DNA of 58,780 nt from Zoogloeaceae bacterium (GTDB taxonomy: Bacteria > Pseudomonadota > Gammaproteobacteria > Burkholderiales > Rhodocyclaceae): positions 1 through 58,780 of the forward strand of contig JAITMP010000011.1 in the NCBI GenBank assembly GCA_031277315.1. The letters are read 5' to 3'. How positions within the stretch are numbered: the first letter of the stretch is position 1; every line of letters begins with the position of its first letter. The position numbers were made by a program, and so were the translations under genes. This document shows, one piece after another, positions 1-8,814 of the stretch. Under the pieces are notes generated by a model. That model searched no databases. It was not told where the DNA came from and saw only the letters and a program-made list of their open reading frames with translations.

Positions 1-645
1 GGGCAATTCCCTGACCAGCCGCCAGAGCGAAGCGATCAAGCCGCCGTAAGCCAGAGAGGAAGTCGGCTGGCTGTTGGGAAGATAACGGAAAACCAGCGCC
101 GCCATCCCGGAAACAGCAAGGATGGCGATGCCGAATACCGCTCTCCAGCCCAAATGCTCGCCAATGAATCCGGCGGCGACGCGCGCCAGCAAAATACCCA
201 GCAATAATCCGCTCATGACGAGGCCAATCGCGCGTCCGCGCCCGGAAGCCGGAACCAGTTCAGCGGCAAACGGGCCAGCCTGCTGCGCCATTGTCGAAAA
301 AAACCCCAGCATGAAGCTCGCGCCAATCAAAACCGCCAGCGTCGGCGCGGCAATGGCGACCAGCAACGCGCCGCAGGCTCCCAGCGCCTGCCAGATAATC
401 AGGGCGCGGCGATTCACACGGTCGCCCAACGGGGCAATCAACAGCATCCCGATGGCGAAACCGAATTGCGTGGCTGCCGGCACCGCGCCAACCCAGGCCA
501 GTTGATGCGGAAAAGATGCCCCGATGCTGACGAGCAAGGGCTGGTTATAGTAGATGTTTGCAATCGAAACGCCTGCCGTCGCCGCCAAAATGCCGAGTGA
601 CCGATTGAGCGTCTGCTCTGGCGACAAAGTTGAAAGCGGCATCAT
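1..645 (-). CDS. MFS transporter, N-terminal half (runs off left edge)
   Basis: Reading leftward from the ATG at 645 gives 215 codons with no stop before the window edge, so the C-terminal half is missing. The peptide begins MMPLSTLSPEQTLNRS and holds about six hydrophobic helices. The cytoplasmic loop GDRVNRRALI (roughly residues 75-84) matches MFS motif A (GxLaDrxGrr). The style, with YYNQPLL in helix 1 and QQAGPFAAELVP between helices, is that of DHA1-family drug or metabolite exporters. The substrate cannot be told. No neighbour suggests a pathway: the next gene, a small secreted protein, is transcribed in the same direction from 995. Confidence 0.85.
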   Translation of the reverse strand, partial: MMPLSTLSPEQTLNRSLGILAATAGVSIANIYYNQPLLVSIGASFPHQLAWVGAVPAATQFGFAIGMLLIAPLGDRVNRRALIIWQALGACGALLVAIAAPTLAVLIGASFMLGFFSTMAQQAGPFAAELVPASGRGRAIGLVMSGLLLGILLARVAAGFIGEHLGWRAVFGIAILAVSGMAALVFRYLPNSQPTSSLAYGGLIASLWRLVRELP

Positions 646-692
646 GGTTCCATTCAATCAGGCCGGCCCGGCGGTGAAACTGTCCGGGTCAA

Positions 693-995
693 TTATTCCC
701 GGGACGCGGCATCCAGTGTCGTTTGAACTGCCTGATTGTCGGAATATTTTTTGCGGATGGCGCCCACATCCCGATCAAGGGCGTCACCGCAGCGCAGTTG
801 CGTCATTTTTGCATTTACATATTTATCATGGTCAGACCCGTCGCCATTGAACTCCCCGGCAAAGTGCTCGCACAGGGAGATGCGCTCCACGATAGCCCGG
901 ACATCACGCGGAGACTTTGGCGCGGCAGGAGGCGTTTGAGCCATGGCAGCGCCAGCCATGCAGAAGGACAGGATGCCGAGCAAGGTATTTCGCAT
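693..995 (-). CDS. small secreted protein, function unknown
   Basis: This encodes about 100 residues. The chosen start (MRNTLLGILSFCMAGAAMAQ) yields a clean signal peptide ending in AMA-Q. An in-frame ATG at 1037 would add 14 residues ahead of it. The mature part contains ERISLCEHFAGEFNGDGSDHD and, later, one more Cys (LRCGDAL), so one disulfide between the two mature cysteines is possible in the periplasm. I recognise the general style of a short proteobacterial family with a C..H..GE..GD pattern but no named function. No Shine-Dalgarno sequence is evident at either start, and neighbours give no clue. Confidence 0.6.
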   Translation of the reverse strand: MRNTLLGILSFCMAGAAMAQTPPAAPKSPRDVRAIVERISLCEHFAGEFNGDGSDHDKYVNAKMTQLRCGDALDRDVGAIRKKYSDNQAVQTTLDAASRE

Positions 996-1099
996 GCCAT
1001 GCCTGAGGCGGGTTATGTGAATAGCCCGACTATTCATCAGAAGCCGGACTGACCGGCTTCAACCCCATTTGTCATGCAAGGCCATGAACCAGGACCGCG

Positions 1100-1876
1100 C
1101 TAACGGTTCTTGAAATCCGGCTTGCGCTTTTCGATGAAGGCGGCCATGCCTTCCTGTTTGTCGGCGAGGGCGAAGGCGGCGTGAAAAGCGCGCCGCTCGA
1201 ACAGTATGCCTTCGGCGAGCGGCGCTTCATAGGCGCGGTTGACGCATTCCTTGATCATCATGACGACCGGCAGCGAAAAGCCGGCAATGGTGTTGGCGGC
1301 GGCCAGCGCCTCGTCGAGCAGCTTGTCGGCGGGCGTCACGCGCGAGACGAGGCCGGCGCGCTCGGCTTCGGCGGCATCCATCATGCGGGTGGTGAGGCAC
1401 AAATCCATCGCCTTCGCCTTGCCGACGGCGCGCGGCAGCCGTTGCGTGCCGCCGGCGCCGGGCGGGATGCCGAGTTTCACTTCCGGCTGGCCAAACTTCG
1501 CCGTTTCGGCGGCGATGATGATGTCACAGGACATCGCCAGTTCGCAGCCGCCGCCGAGCGCAAAGCCGGCCACGGCGGCAATCACCGGCTTGCGGCAGGT
1601 TTTGACGCATTCCCAGTTGCGGGTGATGAAGTTGCTGTTGTAGACATCGGTATAGCTCATCCGGCTCATGACGACGATGTCGGCACCGGCGGCGAAGGCT
1701 TTTTCCGATCCGGTGATAATCATCGCGCCGATGGCTTCGTCGGCCTCGAATTTGCACAGGGCGTCGCCCAGTTCGTCGACCAGCGCGTCGTTGAGCGCGT
1801 TGAGCGCCTGCGGGCGGTTGAGGGTGATGAGGCCGACTTTGCCGCGGGTTTCGACGATGATGTTTTCGTATGACAT
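1100..1876 (-). CDS. enoyl-CoA hydratase/isomerase family protein
   Basis: This is a 258-residue crotonase-fold protein, the normal size for a stand-alone enoyl-CoA hydratase that hydrates trans-2-enoyl-CoA in fatty-acid or aromatic-acid beta-oxidation. Visible family marks are the oxyanion-hole region [11 protein letters not shown], the segment [15 protein letters not shown] with the first catalytic Glu position, and [21 protein letters not shown] with the second Glu and the glycine-rich turn. The start at 1876 ([13 protein letters not shown]) is preceded by GGAG at good spacing; the ATG at 1918 lies inside the lptA end. It directly follows lptA, where lptB usually sits, so it probably shares readthrough but is functionally unrelated to LPS. 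Confidence 0.9.
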   Translation of the reverse strand: MSYENIIVETRGKVGLITLNRPQALNALNDALVDELGDALCKFEADEAIGAMIITGSEKAFAAGADIVVMSRMSYTDVYNSNFITRNWECVKTCRKPVIAAVAGFALGGGCELAMSCDIIIAAETAKFGQPEVKLGIPPGAGGTQRLPRAVGKAKAMDLCLTTRMMDAAEAERAGLVSRVTPADKLLDEALAAANTIAGFSLPVVMMIKECVNRAYEAPLAEGILFERRAFHAAFALADKQEGMAAFIEKRKPDFKNR

Positions 1877-1914
1877 GGTGTGCGCGCTCCTGATGTTGTC
1901 CGGCGTTTTTCTGA

Positions 1915-2520
1915 TCACTTTTTCTCCGGCGCGGAAAGGCCCGGAGCGGTTTGCGGTTGCGCCGGCTGGCCGGGGACGGCGCCGGCGGGCGTTTTGTTTT
2001 TCGGCTGGATCACGGCGCGCACCCGGTTGTCCTGTCCGGGCGCGCCGCCGCTGGTGACGGAGTAATTTTCCTGCAGGCTGTTGTAGACGATGTGCTGGCC
2101 GCGCACTTCGTCCTGCCCGCTCTTGATCCAGGCACGGTTGAAGAACTGGGCGGTTTCCGTCTTGGCGTCGTACTCGATGCGTTCCGCCTCGCCTTCGGTG
2201 TATTCCTCCCGGCCGTCGCGCTTGACGCGGAAACGCGCCAGATTGCCGGGGTTGGCGGTGGCGACGCCGTGCTGGAAGCCTTCGGCATCCTGCTTCACCA
2301 CCAGCTTGTCGCCGCGCAGAACCATCGTGCCCTGCGTCAGGGAGACATTGCCCTCGAAGACGTGCACCTTGTTGATCTCGTCGACCGTGACGCGATCCGA
2401 TTCAAGGTTGACCGGCTTGTCGCGGTCGGCCTTTTCGGCGCGGCAAAAGGGCGCGGCGGCCAGCAGGGCCGCACAGCAGAGGAAGAAGGGGAGGCGTATC
2501 GGCAAGCGGGCGGGCATCAT
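1915..2520 (-). CDS. lptA: LptA, periplasmic LPS-transport bridge protein
   Basis: This 201-residue protein has a signal peptide ([19 protein letters not shown]) and the OstA/LptA beta-jellyroll pattern: [38 protein letters not shown], then [15 protein letters not shown] and [12 protein letters not shown]. LptA oligomers carry lipopolysaccharide from the inner-membrane LptBFG-C complex to LptD/E at the outer membrane. The C-terminus is a Pro/Ala/Gln-rich tail (about residues 170-201) outside the fold. Its ATG overlaps the lptC stop by four bases, indicating translational coupling. The expected lptB does not follow; an enoyl-CoA hydratase does. Confidence 0.92.
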   Translation of the reverse strand: MMPARLPIRLPFFLCCAALLAAAPFCRAEKADRDKPVNLESDRVTVDEINKVHVFEGNVSLTQGTMVLRGDKLVVKQDAEGFQHGVATANPGNLARFRVKRDGREEYTEGEAERIEYDAKTETAQFFNRAWIKSGQDEVRGQHIVYNSLQENYSVTSGGAPGQDNRVRAVIQPKNKTPAGAVPGQPAQPQTAPGLSAPEKK

Positions 2521-3104
2521 GGGCGTGAGCGGTGTTTTTTGTCGATGGTGCTGTTGACCTGGCTGCGCAGCAGGTAAATTTGTTTCTTGTTGTCGGCTTC
2601 CATGCCGACGCCGCGAATGACCGAAGCGCCCTGGGTGATCGTCACGGCGGCGCCGGTGCGCGCCACTTCGTCATCCGGGAGCACGGTGACGTGGGTGGTG
2701 GTGAACACGGATTCGGAATTTTTCGCCGTTGCCGCGCGCACGCCGCGCACATTGCCGATCAGCGCGATTTCGCCGCCCTGCGGGCCGACCAGCCCCTGCG
2801 CGGCGGTCACATGCATCGGCCGCGCCCGGTTCAGGAACGCGATGCGCGGCTCGGTCACGACCATGGTGTCGTCATCGGGATAATGCACCGCTTTTTTCGC
2901 AATCAGCATGTTCTGCAAATTGCCGTTCCGGTCGAAGCGGCGCATGGAAAAATTCTCGGCGTAATAGTCGGGATCGTGGCGCAGCAGGGCGTCACTGCGT
3001 TCGCCTTTCAATTCCGTCATCTGTTGCAGCCAGAAGGTGAGGCCGACCAGCAGGCTCATCATGGCGATCGGAAACAGGCCCTGTCCGCGCGGCTTGAGTT
3101 TCAT
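2517..3104 (-). CDS. lptC: LptC, inner-membrane anchored LPS-transport protein
   Basis: This 195-residue protein has one N-terminal membrane anchor (LFPIAMMSLLVGLTFWLQQM, about residues 10-29) and a periplasmic jellyroll with the LptC signature region PDYYAENFSMRRFDRNGNLQNMLIAKKAVHYPDDDT. LptC receives LPS from LptBFG and passes it to LptA. It starts five bases after the kdsD stop and overlaps lptA, so kdsD-lptC-lptA is one leftward operon. In most related genomes kdsC sits between kdsD and lptC; here there is no room for it. Confidence 0.9.
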   Translation of the reverse strand: MKLKPRGQGLFPIAMMSLLVGLTFWLQQMTELKGERSDALLRHDPDYYAENFSMRRFDRNGNLQNMLIAKKAVHYPDDDTMVVTEPRIAFLNRARPMHVTAAQGLVGPQGGEIALIGNVRGVRAATAKNSESVFTTTHVTVLPDDEVARTGAAVTITQGASVIRGVGMEADNKKQIYLLRSQVNSTIDKKHRSRP

Positions 3105-3109
3105 GGCGC

Positions 3110-4102
3110 TCAGATCACCTTGGCGCGGAACAGGTCGTGCGTGTTGAGCGCCCCGGCCAGCGCGCCCCGCTCGACCACCAGAATCTGGCTGATGCTGTGC
3201 TCTTCCATCATTTGCGCCGCCTCCGCCGCCAGCCGGTCGGGGCCGATGGCGCGCGGATGCGGCGTCATCACCTCAGTCACCGGCGTGCCTTTCAGGTCGA
3301 CGATTTTTTCCAGCGCGCGGCGCAGATCGCCGTCGGTGAAAATGCCGAGGACGGCGAGCTTTTCCGTGACGATCGCCGTCATGCCCATGCCGCCGCGCGA
3401 GATCGCCAGCACCGCCTCGGCCACCGTCGCCTTCTCGCCGACGCGCGGCACTTCGCTCAGCGGGCGCATGATGTCGCGCACGCGGGTGAGCAGGCGGCGG
3501 CCCAGCGCGCCGCCGGGGTGGGAACGGGCGAAATCCTCGGCGCCGAAACCGCGCCGGTCGAGCAGCGCCACGGCAAGGGCGTCGCCCAGCGCCAGCGCCG
3601 CCGTGGTGCTGGCGGTCGGCGCCAGATTGAGCGGACAGGCTTCCTCGGCGACGCCGGCATCCAGATGCGCGTCAGCCTCCCGCGCCAGCGACGAGGCCGG
3701 GTTGCCGGTGATGGCGATCAGGCGCCCGCCCCGGCGCTTCACCAGCGGCACGATGGTCAGCAATTCGCTGCCCTCGCCCGAATTCGACAGCGCGATCAGC
3801 ACGTCGTCGCGGGCAATCATGCCGAGATCGCCGTGCGCCGCCTCGGCGGCGTGCACGAAATAAGCCGGCGTGCCGGTGCTTGCCAGCGTGGCGGCGATCT
3901 TGCGCGCAATGTGGCCGGATTTGCCAATGCCGGAAACGATGACGCGGCCGCGGCAGGCGAGAATCAATTCGACGGCGCGGGGAAAAGCATCGTCGAGGCG
4001 AGCGATGAGGTCGCTGACGGCCTGCGCCTCGATGCGCAAAACCCGCTTCGCCATCGCCAGCGCTGACGATTCAGCTTGCGCTTTATCCCGGACTGGATTC
4101 AT
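3110..4102 (-). CDS. kdsD: KdsD, arabinose-5-phosphate isomerase
   Basis: This 330-residue enzyme converts ribulose-5-phosphate to arabinose-5-phosphate, the first step to Kdo for LPS. The N-terminal SIS domain shows VSGIGKSGHIARKIAATLASTGTPAYFVHAAEAAHGDLGM (about residues 55-95) and ALSNSGEGSELL. Two CBS domains follow (about 205-330: DIMRPLSEVPRVG..., VMTPHPRAIGPD...). Length and order match the family. The ATG at 4102 gives a 16-residue extension before MAKRVLRIEAQAV, which is an alternative start at 4054. No clear ribosome site decides between them. It is first in the operon with lptC and lptA. Confidence 0.93.
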   Translation of the reverse strand: MNPVRDKAQAESSALAMAKRVLRIEAQAVSDLIARLDDAFPRAVELILACRGRVIVSGIGKSGHIARKIAATLASTGTPAYFVHAAEAAHGDLGMIARDDVLIALSNSGEGSELLTIVPLVKRRGGRLIAITGNPASSLAREADAHLDAGVAEEACPLNLAPTASTTAALALGDALAVALLDRRGFGAEDFARSHPGGALGRRLLTRVRDIMRPLSEVPRVGEKATVAEAVLAISRGGMGMTAIVTEKLAVLGIFTDGDLRRALEKIVDLKGTPVTEVMTPHPRAIGPDRLAAEAAQMMEEHSISQILVVERGALAGALNTHDLFRAKVI

Positions 4103-4272
4103 GAATGCGATCTGATTGGAGTGGGGGAAAGTATATCAAACCGCCCCGCGCGCCCCGACCGATTCGATAACGGGACGGTCTGGGGGCTGGACGAGATCAT
4201 GAATTACCCGCAGTTGATGTAAGGCGTTCTTTTGATTCATGCGCCCGCCGCCAGCCTGTGATACCCAAGGCT

Positions 4273-4309
4273 GAAAAGAAAAACCCGCCGCTGGCGGGTT
4301 TTTCTTTTC
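4273..4309. terminator. bidirectional intrinsic terminator
   Basis: A perfect 17-bp inverted repeat (arms 4273-4289 and 4293-4309, 3-base loop) has a core of ACCCGCC/GGCGGGT flanked by A-runs on the left and T-runs on the right. It therefore works as a rho-independent terminator in either direction. It lies just after the stop of the leftward pilin-like gene and closes the long pilus operon. The remaining gap between this point and kdsD (4103-4272) holds no gene I can support. Confidence 0.85.
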
Positions 4310-4322
4310 GCGGCAAGCGTTG

Positions 4323-5027
4323 TCAGAACGTCATGCAGACGGTGTAAGGCTGGGCGTCGTCGACGGCGGTGGCGCAGGCGGCGGGGGTTCCCGCGACGAG
4401 ACATTCGGCGGCGTTGCCGCGAGTCGTCGGCTGGCCGCGCGTGGCGCGCATCGAGCCGGTGAAGGGATTGCCGTCGTCCATGTGGGCATCGAGTTGCTTG
4501 ACGAATTTGCCGAGGATACCGCGCGAGCAGACGAGGTAGGTGCCGGCAAGATCGTTGATGTATTGGCTGCCGGAGGAGCGGCTGCCGGTTTCGATGCCGA
4601 TGCGGCCGCCGTCGGCGTTGACGGGCAGATCGCTGTCCGCCGCGATGGTTTGCGGGCCGGCGGCAAGGTTGGCGCGCCGGACATGCTCCCAAAATGCCAC
4701 AGGTTCGCTGCTGGCGAGATTCGCCGCGCCGTCCCACCAGTCGCCGTTCAGCACGCCGTTGCCGGCGCCGTCCGCCGCGACGGGAATCTGAGTGGCGCCA
4801 GCGCCGACGTGGGCCGCCGCGTTGGCGTCGTCGCCCGGAATCGCCTTGTATTTGTCCTGATAGCTGTAGATGTAGAGCGGAATGTTGCGGAAATCGGCGG
4901 CGAAGTTTTTTACCTTCGCGCTGTTGATGAGTTCCTGTCCTTTCAATACGCCGCCGAGCAAGAGGCCGATGATGACCAGCACGATGGCGATTTCAACCAG
5001 GGTAAAGCCTTTCTGTTGTCGTTTCAC
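4323..5027 (-). CDS. prepilin-like protein with GFTLVE methylation site
   Basis: This 234-residue protein begins MKRQQKGFTLVEIAIVLVIIGLLLGGVLKGQEL: a short basic leader, cleavage/methylation at G-F, Glu5 of the mature protein, and one hydrophobic helix, as in type IV pilins and type II secretion pseudopilins. The rest is a globular head with three late cysteines (CSRG, ECLVAG, VCMTF) and PGDDANAAAH near the start of the head, as seen in many short-pilin families. The start is GTG at 5027, placed after AGGAG. It is the last gene of the MSHA-like operon and could be the major or an accessory pilin; sequence alone does not settle which. Confidence 0.85.
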   Translation of the reverse strand: MKRQQKGFTLVEIAIVLVIIGLLLGGVLKGQELINSAKVKNFAADFRNIPLYIYSYQDKYKAIPGDDANAAAHVGAGATQIPVAADGAGNGVLNGDWWDGAANLASSEPVAFWEHVRRANLAAGPQTIAADSDLPVNADGGRIGIETGSRSSGSQYINDLAGTYLVCSRGILGKFVKQLDAHMDDGNPFTGSMRATRGQPTTRGNAAECLVAGTPAACATAVDDAQPYTVCMTF

Positions 5028-5079
5028 GATGTTCTCCTGAGTGATGGGGCGCTGCGTGGAAAAATAGGCTCGTGCCGTT

Positions 5080-5784
5080 TTATGGCAACCTGCCGGCGGT
5101 AATCATGCGGTTGATGAGAACCGACGGCGGCAGCCAGATGACGAGATCGTCGAACGCGCCATCCGGGGATTTGCTGATGAAGCGGTTGTCGCCGTTGGCG
5201 TTTTCCAGTTCGTCGGCGTCGCTTGGCGCGGCGTGCATGAAACCGTTTGCGTTGAAGGCGCCGAAACCATTGCGGCCATGCGACAGCACCAAGACCGGAA
5301 TGCCACCGGCGATTTTTGATCCCGCCGCGCAGGCGCTGTCGGCGCACACGTCGATGTCGCCCGCGCCGTTGAGGGCGAACCCGGCGCCGCTGTCCGAGAA
5401 CGCGGCGCTGACGCGGTAGCGGAAGCGGTTGTTCCAGGCGTCGTCGCGGCCAAGGCCGAGATCGGCCCAGGGCAGCGCGCCTTCCAGGGCGGCGCAGGCG
5501 CCGGGGCTGGCGCTGCGATTCTGAATGCCGTCGTCATCGGTGTCGGGACAGGGCAAATAAGGCTTGCCGTCGCTCGCGGCATGACCAGCGGCGTAACCCG
5601 TCAAGGCTTCGCGGATGTCATTGAGGGTGTTTTCCGTCTCCCGCCGCGCGCGCAGTTCCTGCTGCGCGGAAAGCGGCAGCATCATGCCGGCGACGAGCAG
5701 CGCCATGACGAGTAATGCCACCGCCATTTCGACGAGAGTGAAGCCGCGCCGGAAAGCCGGCCCTGGCCGGACGGCAAATGTCAT
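5080..5784 (-). CDS. prepilin-like protein (minor pilin)
   Basis: From the ATG at 5784 this is 234 residues: MTFAVRPGPAFRRGFTLVEMAVALLVMALLVAG, a typical class III prepilin leader with a processed G-F bond and Glu5. An ATG at 5799 adds five residues. The head contains PCPDTDDDGIQNRSASPGACAALEGALPWADLGLGRDDAWNNRFRYRV: a DxDxDG-like acidic turn and the PWxDLGLG..DxWNxxxRYRV segment seen in many minor pilins of MSHA-type clusters. The ATG starts two bases after the stop of the large lectin-like prepilin, so the two are translationally linked. Confidence 0.82.
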   Translation of the reverse strand: MTFAVRPGPAFRRGFTLVEMAVALLVMALLVAGMMLPLSAQQELRARRETENTLNDIREALTGYAAGHAASDGKPYLPCPDTDDDGIQNRSASPGACAALEGALPWADLGLGRDDAWNNRFRYRVSAAFSDSGAGFALNGAGDIDVCADSACAAGSKIAGGIPVLVLSHGRNGFGAFNANGFMHAAPSDADELENANGDNRFISKSPDGAFDDLVIWLPPSVLINRMITAGRLP

Positions 5785-5786
5785 GG

Positions 5787-8351
5787 TCAGGGCAGCCATG
5801 TCGTGAAAAAATCGCTGAGGGTGACGATCTGGTCGTTCGCCACTGTGCTCTGGGATGTCGTGAAGCCGAGCCGGACCTTGGCGAAGGCGGGGGCGTGACA
5901 GAAACCGTCCGCGCCGCACGTCTGATTCGGCGGGCATATTGGAGATTGCGGAAATGCCGGAGATACGGAAGGCGCGCAACTGTCGCCTTGCGTGTCGTGG
6001 ATTTCGGGTTGATCCGTGAGGTGAATGAACGACGACGAATCAATCGTCGGATACAGCACGCGCAGCGGGCGGGTGGTGTTTTTCATCGCGGCAACCATGA
6101 TGGTGCTGGCGTTTCCCCTTACCAGCCAGACATCGACGCGATACGTTGTATGGCCCGCGTCGCGGTCGACCGCGAGCGGCGAAACCTCGACGCGAACGTG
6201 AATGTCCTGATGCAGCAAACTCGATACGCCGGTGGCATCGAGGCGGGCGACGCCGGCGCCGTGCTGGGTAAGCGTGAGCGGCGTCACCGGGTTGCGGGGC
6301 GGCGGGCGCGGCGCGGCATCCGGCGGCGCGGGCTGGCCGTGCGCGTTGTCATCATGCTTGTCGTCGTCGGCGCCCCAATAAACGATGGCGGCATGGCCGC
6401 CGGCGTAGTCCGGATCGGCGCGGCCATCGTCATCGCTATTGCCATTGCCGTAAGCGCCGGTCTGCCGCGCGGTGTCGATCTCGATGCCGATCTTCGGGTA
6501 AGCGATGGGCGGGCGCACGCCGTTGTCGCCCGAATAACCGAGATGCGCCCGCGCCGCGCCGCAGGCGTTTTCGGCGTTCCGCTCGCCGTCGATGATGGCG
6601 AAGACGAAACCTTCTCCGGCGTCGGCGATATTGAATCTGAAATAACTGCGAAAGCCGCTTCCCATCGCATGCGTTTCCGGCGTCCAGCTACAGCCGAAGA
6701 AAGCCGGCGCGTGCGCCTCGCGGACGGCATTGCTGATGGAAAAATTCCGCCCCAGCGTCAGCGCGCGCGTGGCGGGATCGTATTTGACGAGCTGCCCGCC
6801 CAGGGCGTCCAGCGCGGGCGAGGTAACTTCGCTCAAGCTGGCGCTGGCCGGGATGCAGCGGACGATGTCCTGCCCGACGGCCTGCGGCGGCGCGCGTTCC
6901 AGCGTGGCGTCGCCGGTGAATTCCGTGCCGGCGCCGGTGAAACTGTCGCGGTTGATTCCTTCCAGATAATTCGCCGGCGCGGCGCGGTCACTGGCGCTGG
7001 CGCGTGTTTGCCCGGCGGCGCGCTGGCCGGCGAACAGCAGCGCCCCGGCGCACGCTTCGCCGTTGACGGTGACGCTGCCCGCGTCGGGCTGGACGACGAA
7101 AACCTGATCCTTGTAATGGCTGAAATAGTTTCCCGGATGCTGGTTGTCGTCGTGGCATTCAAACGCATTTGGCATGCCGTTGGCGGGGAAGTCGGCATCG
7201 CCGGCATTCGGGATGCCGTCGTTGTCGATGTCCTGATCCGGGATCCGGCCCGTGCGCTTGCCGGGCGGCGCGGCGACGCCCGCGATGAGATCGGGCGTGA
7301 ACACTTTTCCGGGCAGCAGGAACTGGTCGCGCAAGCAACCTGTCATGCGGTCGAGCATGGCGTTGATGTCGGCGCGAAAATGCGCATTCTTGCCGATGGC
7401 GCTGAACAGGGCGGCGCTCGTCAGCGCGAGTCCCGTGTCGTTGGCGGCCAGCATGCAATCGGCGTTTCCCGGCGGACAGGCTGCCGCCAGCGCCGCGCCG
7501 TATTTGTAGATGCGGCCTTGCGCCGTGATGGCGAAGTTGACGAGGTGCGTGTTCTGGGTCGCCGTCGCGCCCGAGAAATACGCGCTGGCCGCCGGGCCGC
7601 CGGCGCTGTCGCGCAGCACCGCCGCCAGATCGGGGTCGAGATAATTCGCGGGGTTGTAGTTGCCGCCGCATTGCGTGACATCGCTGACGCCGCTTTTACC
7701 CCGGTTCTGTCCGTCCAGCAGCGGGCCGGGAGAAAGCACGATCGCCACCGGCCGGTCGTGCGCTGTTGCCATCAGACTGCGCAGCGTCGCGGGGTCGGCG
7801 TCATGCGTGGCGACGATGTCGATCTGGCCCAAGGTATCCGAATTCATGGGCGCGATTTTTTCGATGCGCTGATGGCTGCCCGAGACGATATACCAAAGGC
7901 ATTCTCCGTGGCCGTCGCGCAACGGCGCGATGCCGAACAGCCGCCAGGGAAAACGCCCGACGACGGTTTTGTTGAGGGCGCTGCCGGAGAGATTCGCGTC
8001 GCAGCCTTCGTGGGGGCAGCCGATATTGGTATTGCCGCCGGTGCCCAGATCGGGCAATGGCAGGTAACCGTAAACGTAATTGTCCGGCCATGCGCCGGCG
8101 GCGATTCTGATCCGGTTCTGCTCGTCGCGGAAAGTCATCGCATAGCCGAGCAGCACCTCTTTCGCCTGCATCAATGCTGCTTCGGTTTGCTGCGCCCGGC
8201 GGCGCTCGGCGGTTGCGGCGCTCAGGCTGTGCACCAGCCAGACAAGCGCGGCCATGACGATGACGGCCAGCAGCGGCAACAGCGCCGCGCCGCGTGCCTG
8301 GCGTCCGGCGCGAAGTCGCCGTCCGGTGGCGGCTTGTTTTCGTTGTCGCAT
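5787..8351 (-). CDS. large prepilin-like protein with C-terminal L-type lectin-like domain
   Basis: This is 854 residues from the ATG at 8351. A longer reading from 8546 would overlap the upstream gene and adds an implausible basic leader. The N-terminus (RQARGAALLPLLAVIVMAALVWLVHSLSAATAERRRAQQTEAALMQAKEVLLGYA) is a pilin-type helix with a PilX-like start. It lacks a clean GFTLxE. A middle region includes DQDIDNDGIPNAGDADFP, a calcium-binding thrombospondin-3-like turn. From about residue 551 the pattern of an L-type lectin/ConA-like jellyroll appears: RSYFRFNIADAGEGFVFAIIDG, PKIGIEIDT, HAAIVYWG followed by an Asp-rich stretch, and a final strand KVRLGFTTSQS. A Cys-rich insertion (CPPNQTCGADGFC) lies near the end. 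It is plausibly a tip adhesin of the pilus, comparable in position to MshQ. The function is inferred. Confidence 0.8.
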   Translation of the reverse strand: MRQRKQAATGRRLRAGRQARGAALLPLLAVIVMAALVWLVHSLSAATAERRRAQQTEAALMQAKEVLLGYAMTFRDEQNRIRIAAGAWPDNYVYGYLPLPDLGTGGNTNIGCPHEGCDANLSGSALNKTVVGRFPWRLFGIAPLRDGHGECLWYIVSGSHQRIEKIAPMNSDTLGQIDIVATHDADPATLRSLMATAHDRPVAIVLSPGPLLDGQNRGKSGVSDVTQCGGNYNPANYLDPDLAAVLRDSAGGPAASAYFSGATATQNTHLVNFAITAQGRIYKYGAALAAACPPGNADCMLAANDTGLALTSAALFSAIGKNAHFRADINAMLDRMTGCLRDQFLLPGKVFTPDLIAGVAAPPGKRTGRIPDQDIDNDGIPNAGDADFPANGMPNAFECHDDNQHPGNYFSHYKDQVFVVQPDAGSVTVNGEACAGALLFAGQRAAGQTRASASDRAAPANYLEGINRDSFTGAGTEFTGDATLERAPPQAVGQDIVRCIPASASLSEVTSPALDALGGQLVKYDPATRALTLGRNFSISNAVREAHAPAFFGCSWTPETHAMGSGFRSYFRFNIADAGEGFVFAIIDGERNAENACGAARAHLGYSGDNGVRPPIAYPKIGIEIDTARQTGAYGNGNSDDDGRADPDYAGGHAAIVYWGADDDKHDDNAHGQPAPPDAAPRPPPRNPVTPLTLTQHGAGVARLDATGVSSLLHQDIHVRVEVSPLAVDRDAGHTTYRVDVWLVRGNASTIMVAAMKNTTRPLRVLYPTIDSSSFIHLTDQPEIHDTQGDSCAPSVSPAFPQSPICPPNQTCGADGFCHAPAFAKVRLGFTTSQSTVANDQIVTLSDFFTTWLP

Positions 8352-8361
8352 GTCGCGGCGC

Positions 8362-8814
8362 TTATCGGGTTCGGCGCGGCGCTTCGCGCCCGATCTGGAT
8401 GCGGCCTTCGCCGATGCCGGTGGCAACGTCGCCCGTGCCGCGATCGAGGGTTTCACCGACCTTGAGGGACGCCGGCACTTCCCTGCCGGCGATGACGGTT
8501 GTCCGGGCCGGGTCGGCGCGGTTGACCTGAACGCGCACGCCGGCAACGGGATCGTTTTCCTCCTGCGGAACGCCGTTCACCCATGTGGTCGTCCGGCCAT
8601 CGCCGCGCCGCACGACGCCGGAAACGGAAAGCGCAGCGCCCTCGGCGGGACGGGCGTCTTCCCGGTTGTCGCGCTGGCGTCCCAGCGCGGCGCGTTCCTC
8701 GGGCGTGAAGAAAAGCCGGCTCAATTCTTCGGCGGCGGCAGCGAGCGGCAGCGTAATGAATGCGGCAGCAAACACGATGAGGCGCGCGTTGGCGCGGATG
8801 GATGTAATCGTCAT
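8362..8814 (-). CDS. mshK: MshK-like pilus assembly protein
   Basis: The ATG at 8814 forms an ATGA overlap with the stop of the preceding gene and gives 150 residues with a signal peptide (RLIVFAAAFITLPLAAAAEE). The sequence RLFFTPEERAALGRQR followed by SVSGVVRRGDGRTTTWVNGVPQ is the usual layout of short MshK/GspB-like periplasmic proteins in these operons. They carry a WVNG motif and are thought to link the inner-membrane platform to the secretin. Identification rests on this motif and on gene order; overall similarity in this family is low. Confidence 0.68.
   Translation of the reverse strand: MTITSIRANARLIVFAAAFITLPLAAAAEELSRLFFTPEERAALGRQRDNREDARPAEGAALSVSGVVRRGDGRTTTWVNGVPQEENDPVAGVRVQVNRADPARTTVIAGREVPASLKVGETLDRGTGDVATGIGEGRIQIGREAPRRTR

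Noticed and set aside
4140-4225. Rightward stump reading DRFDNGTVWGLDEIMNYPQLM before a stop
   Set aside because: It looks somewhat protein-like, but there is no start, ribosome site or recognisable family, and it is only about 30 codons long.
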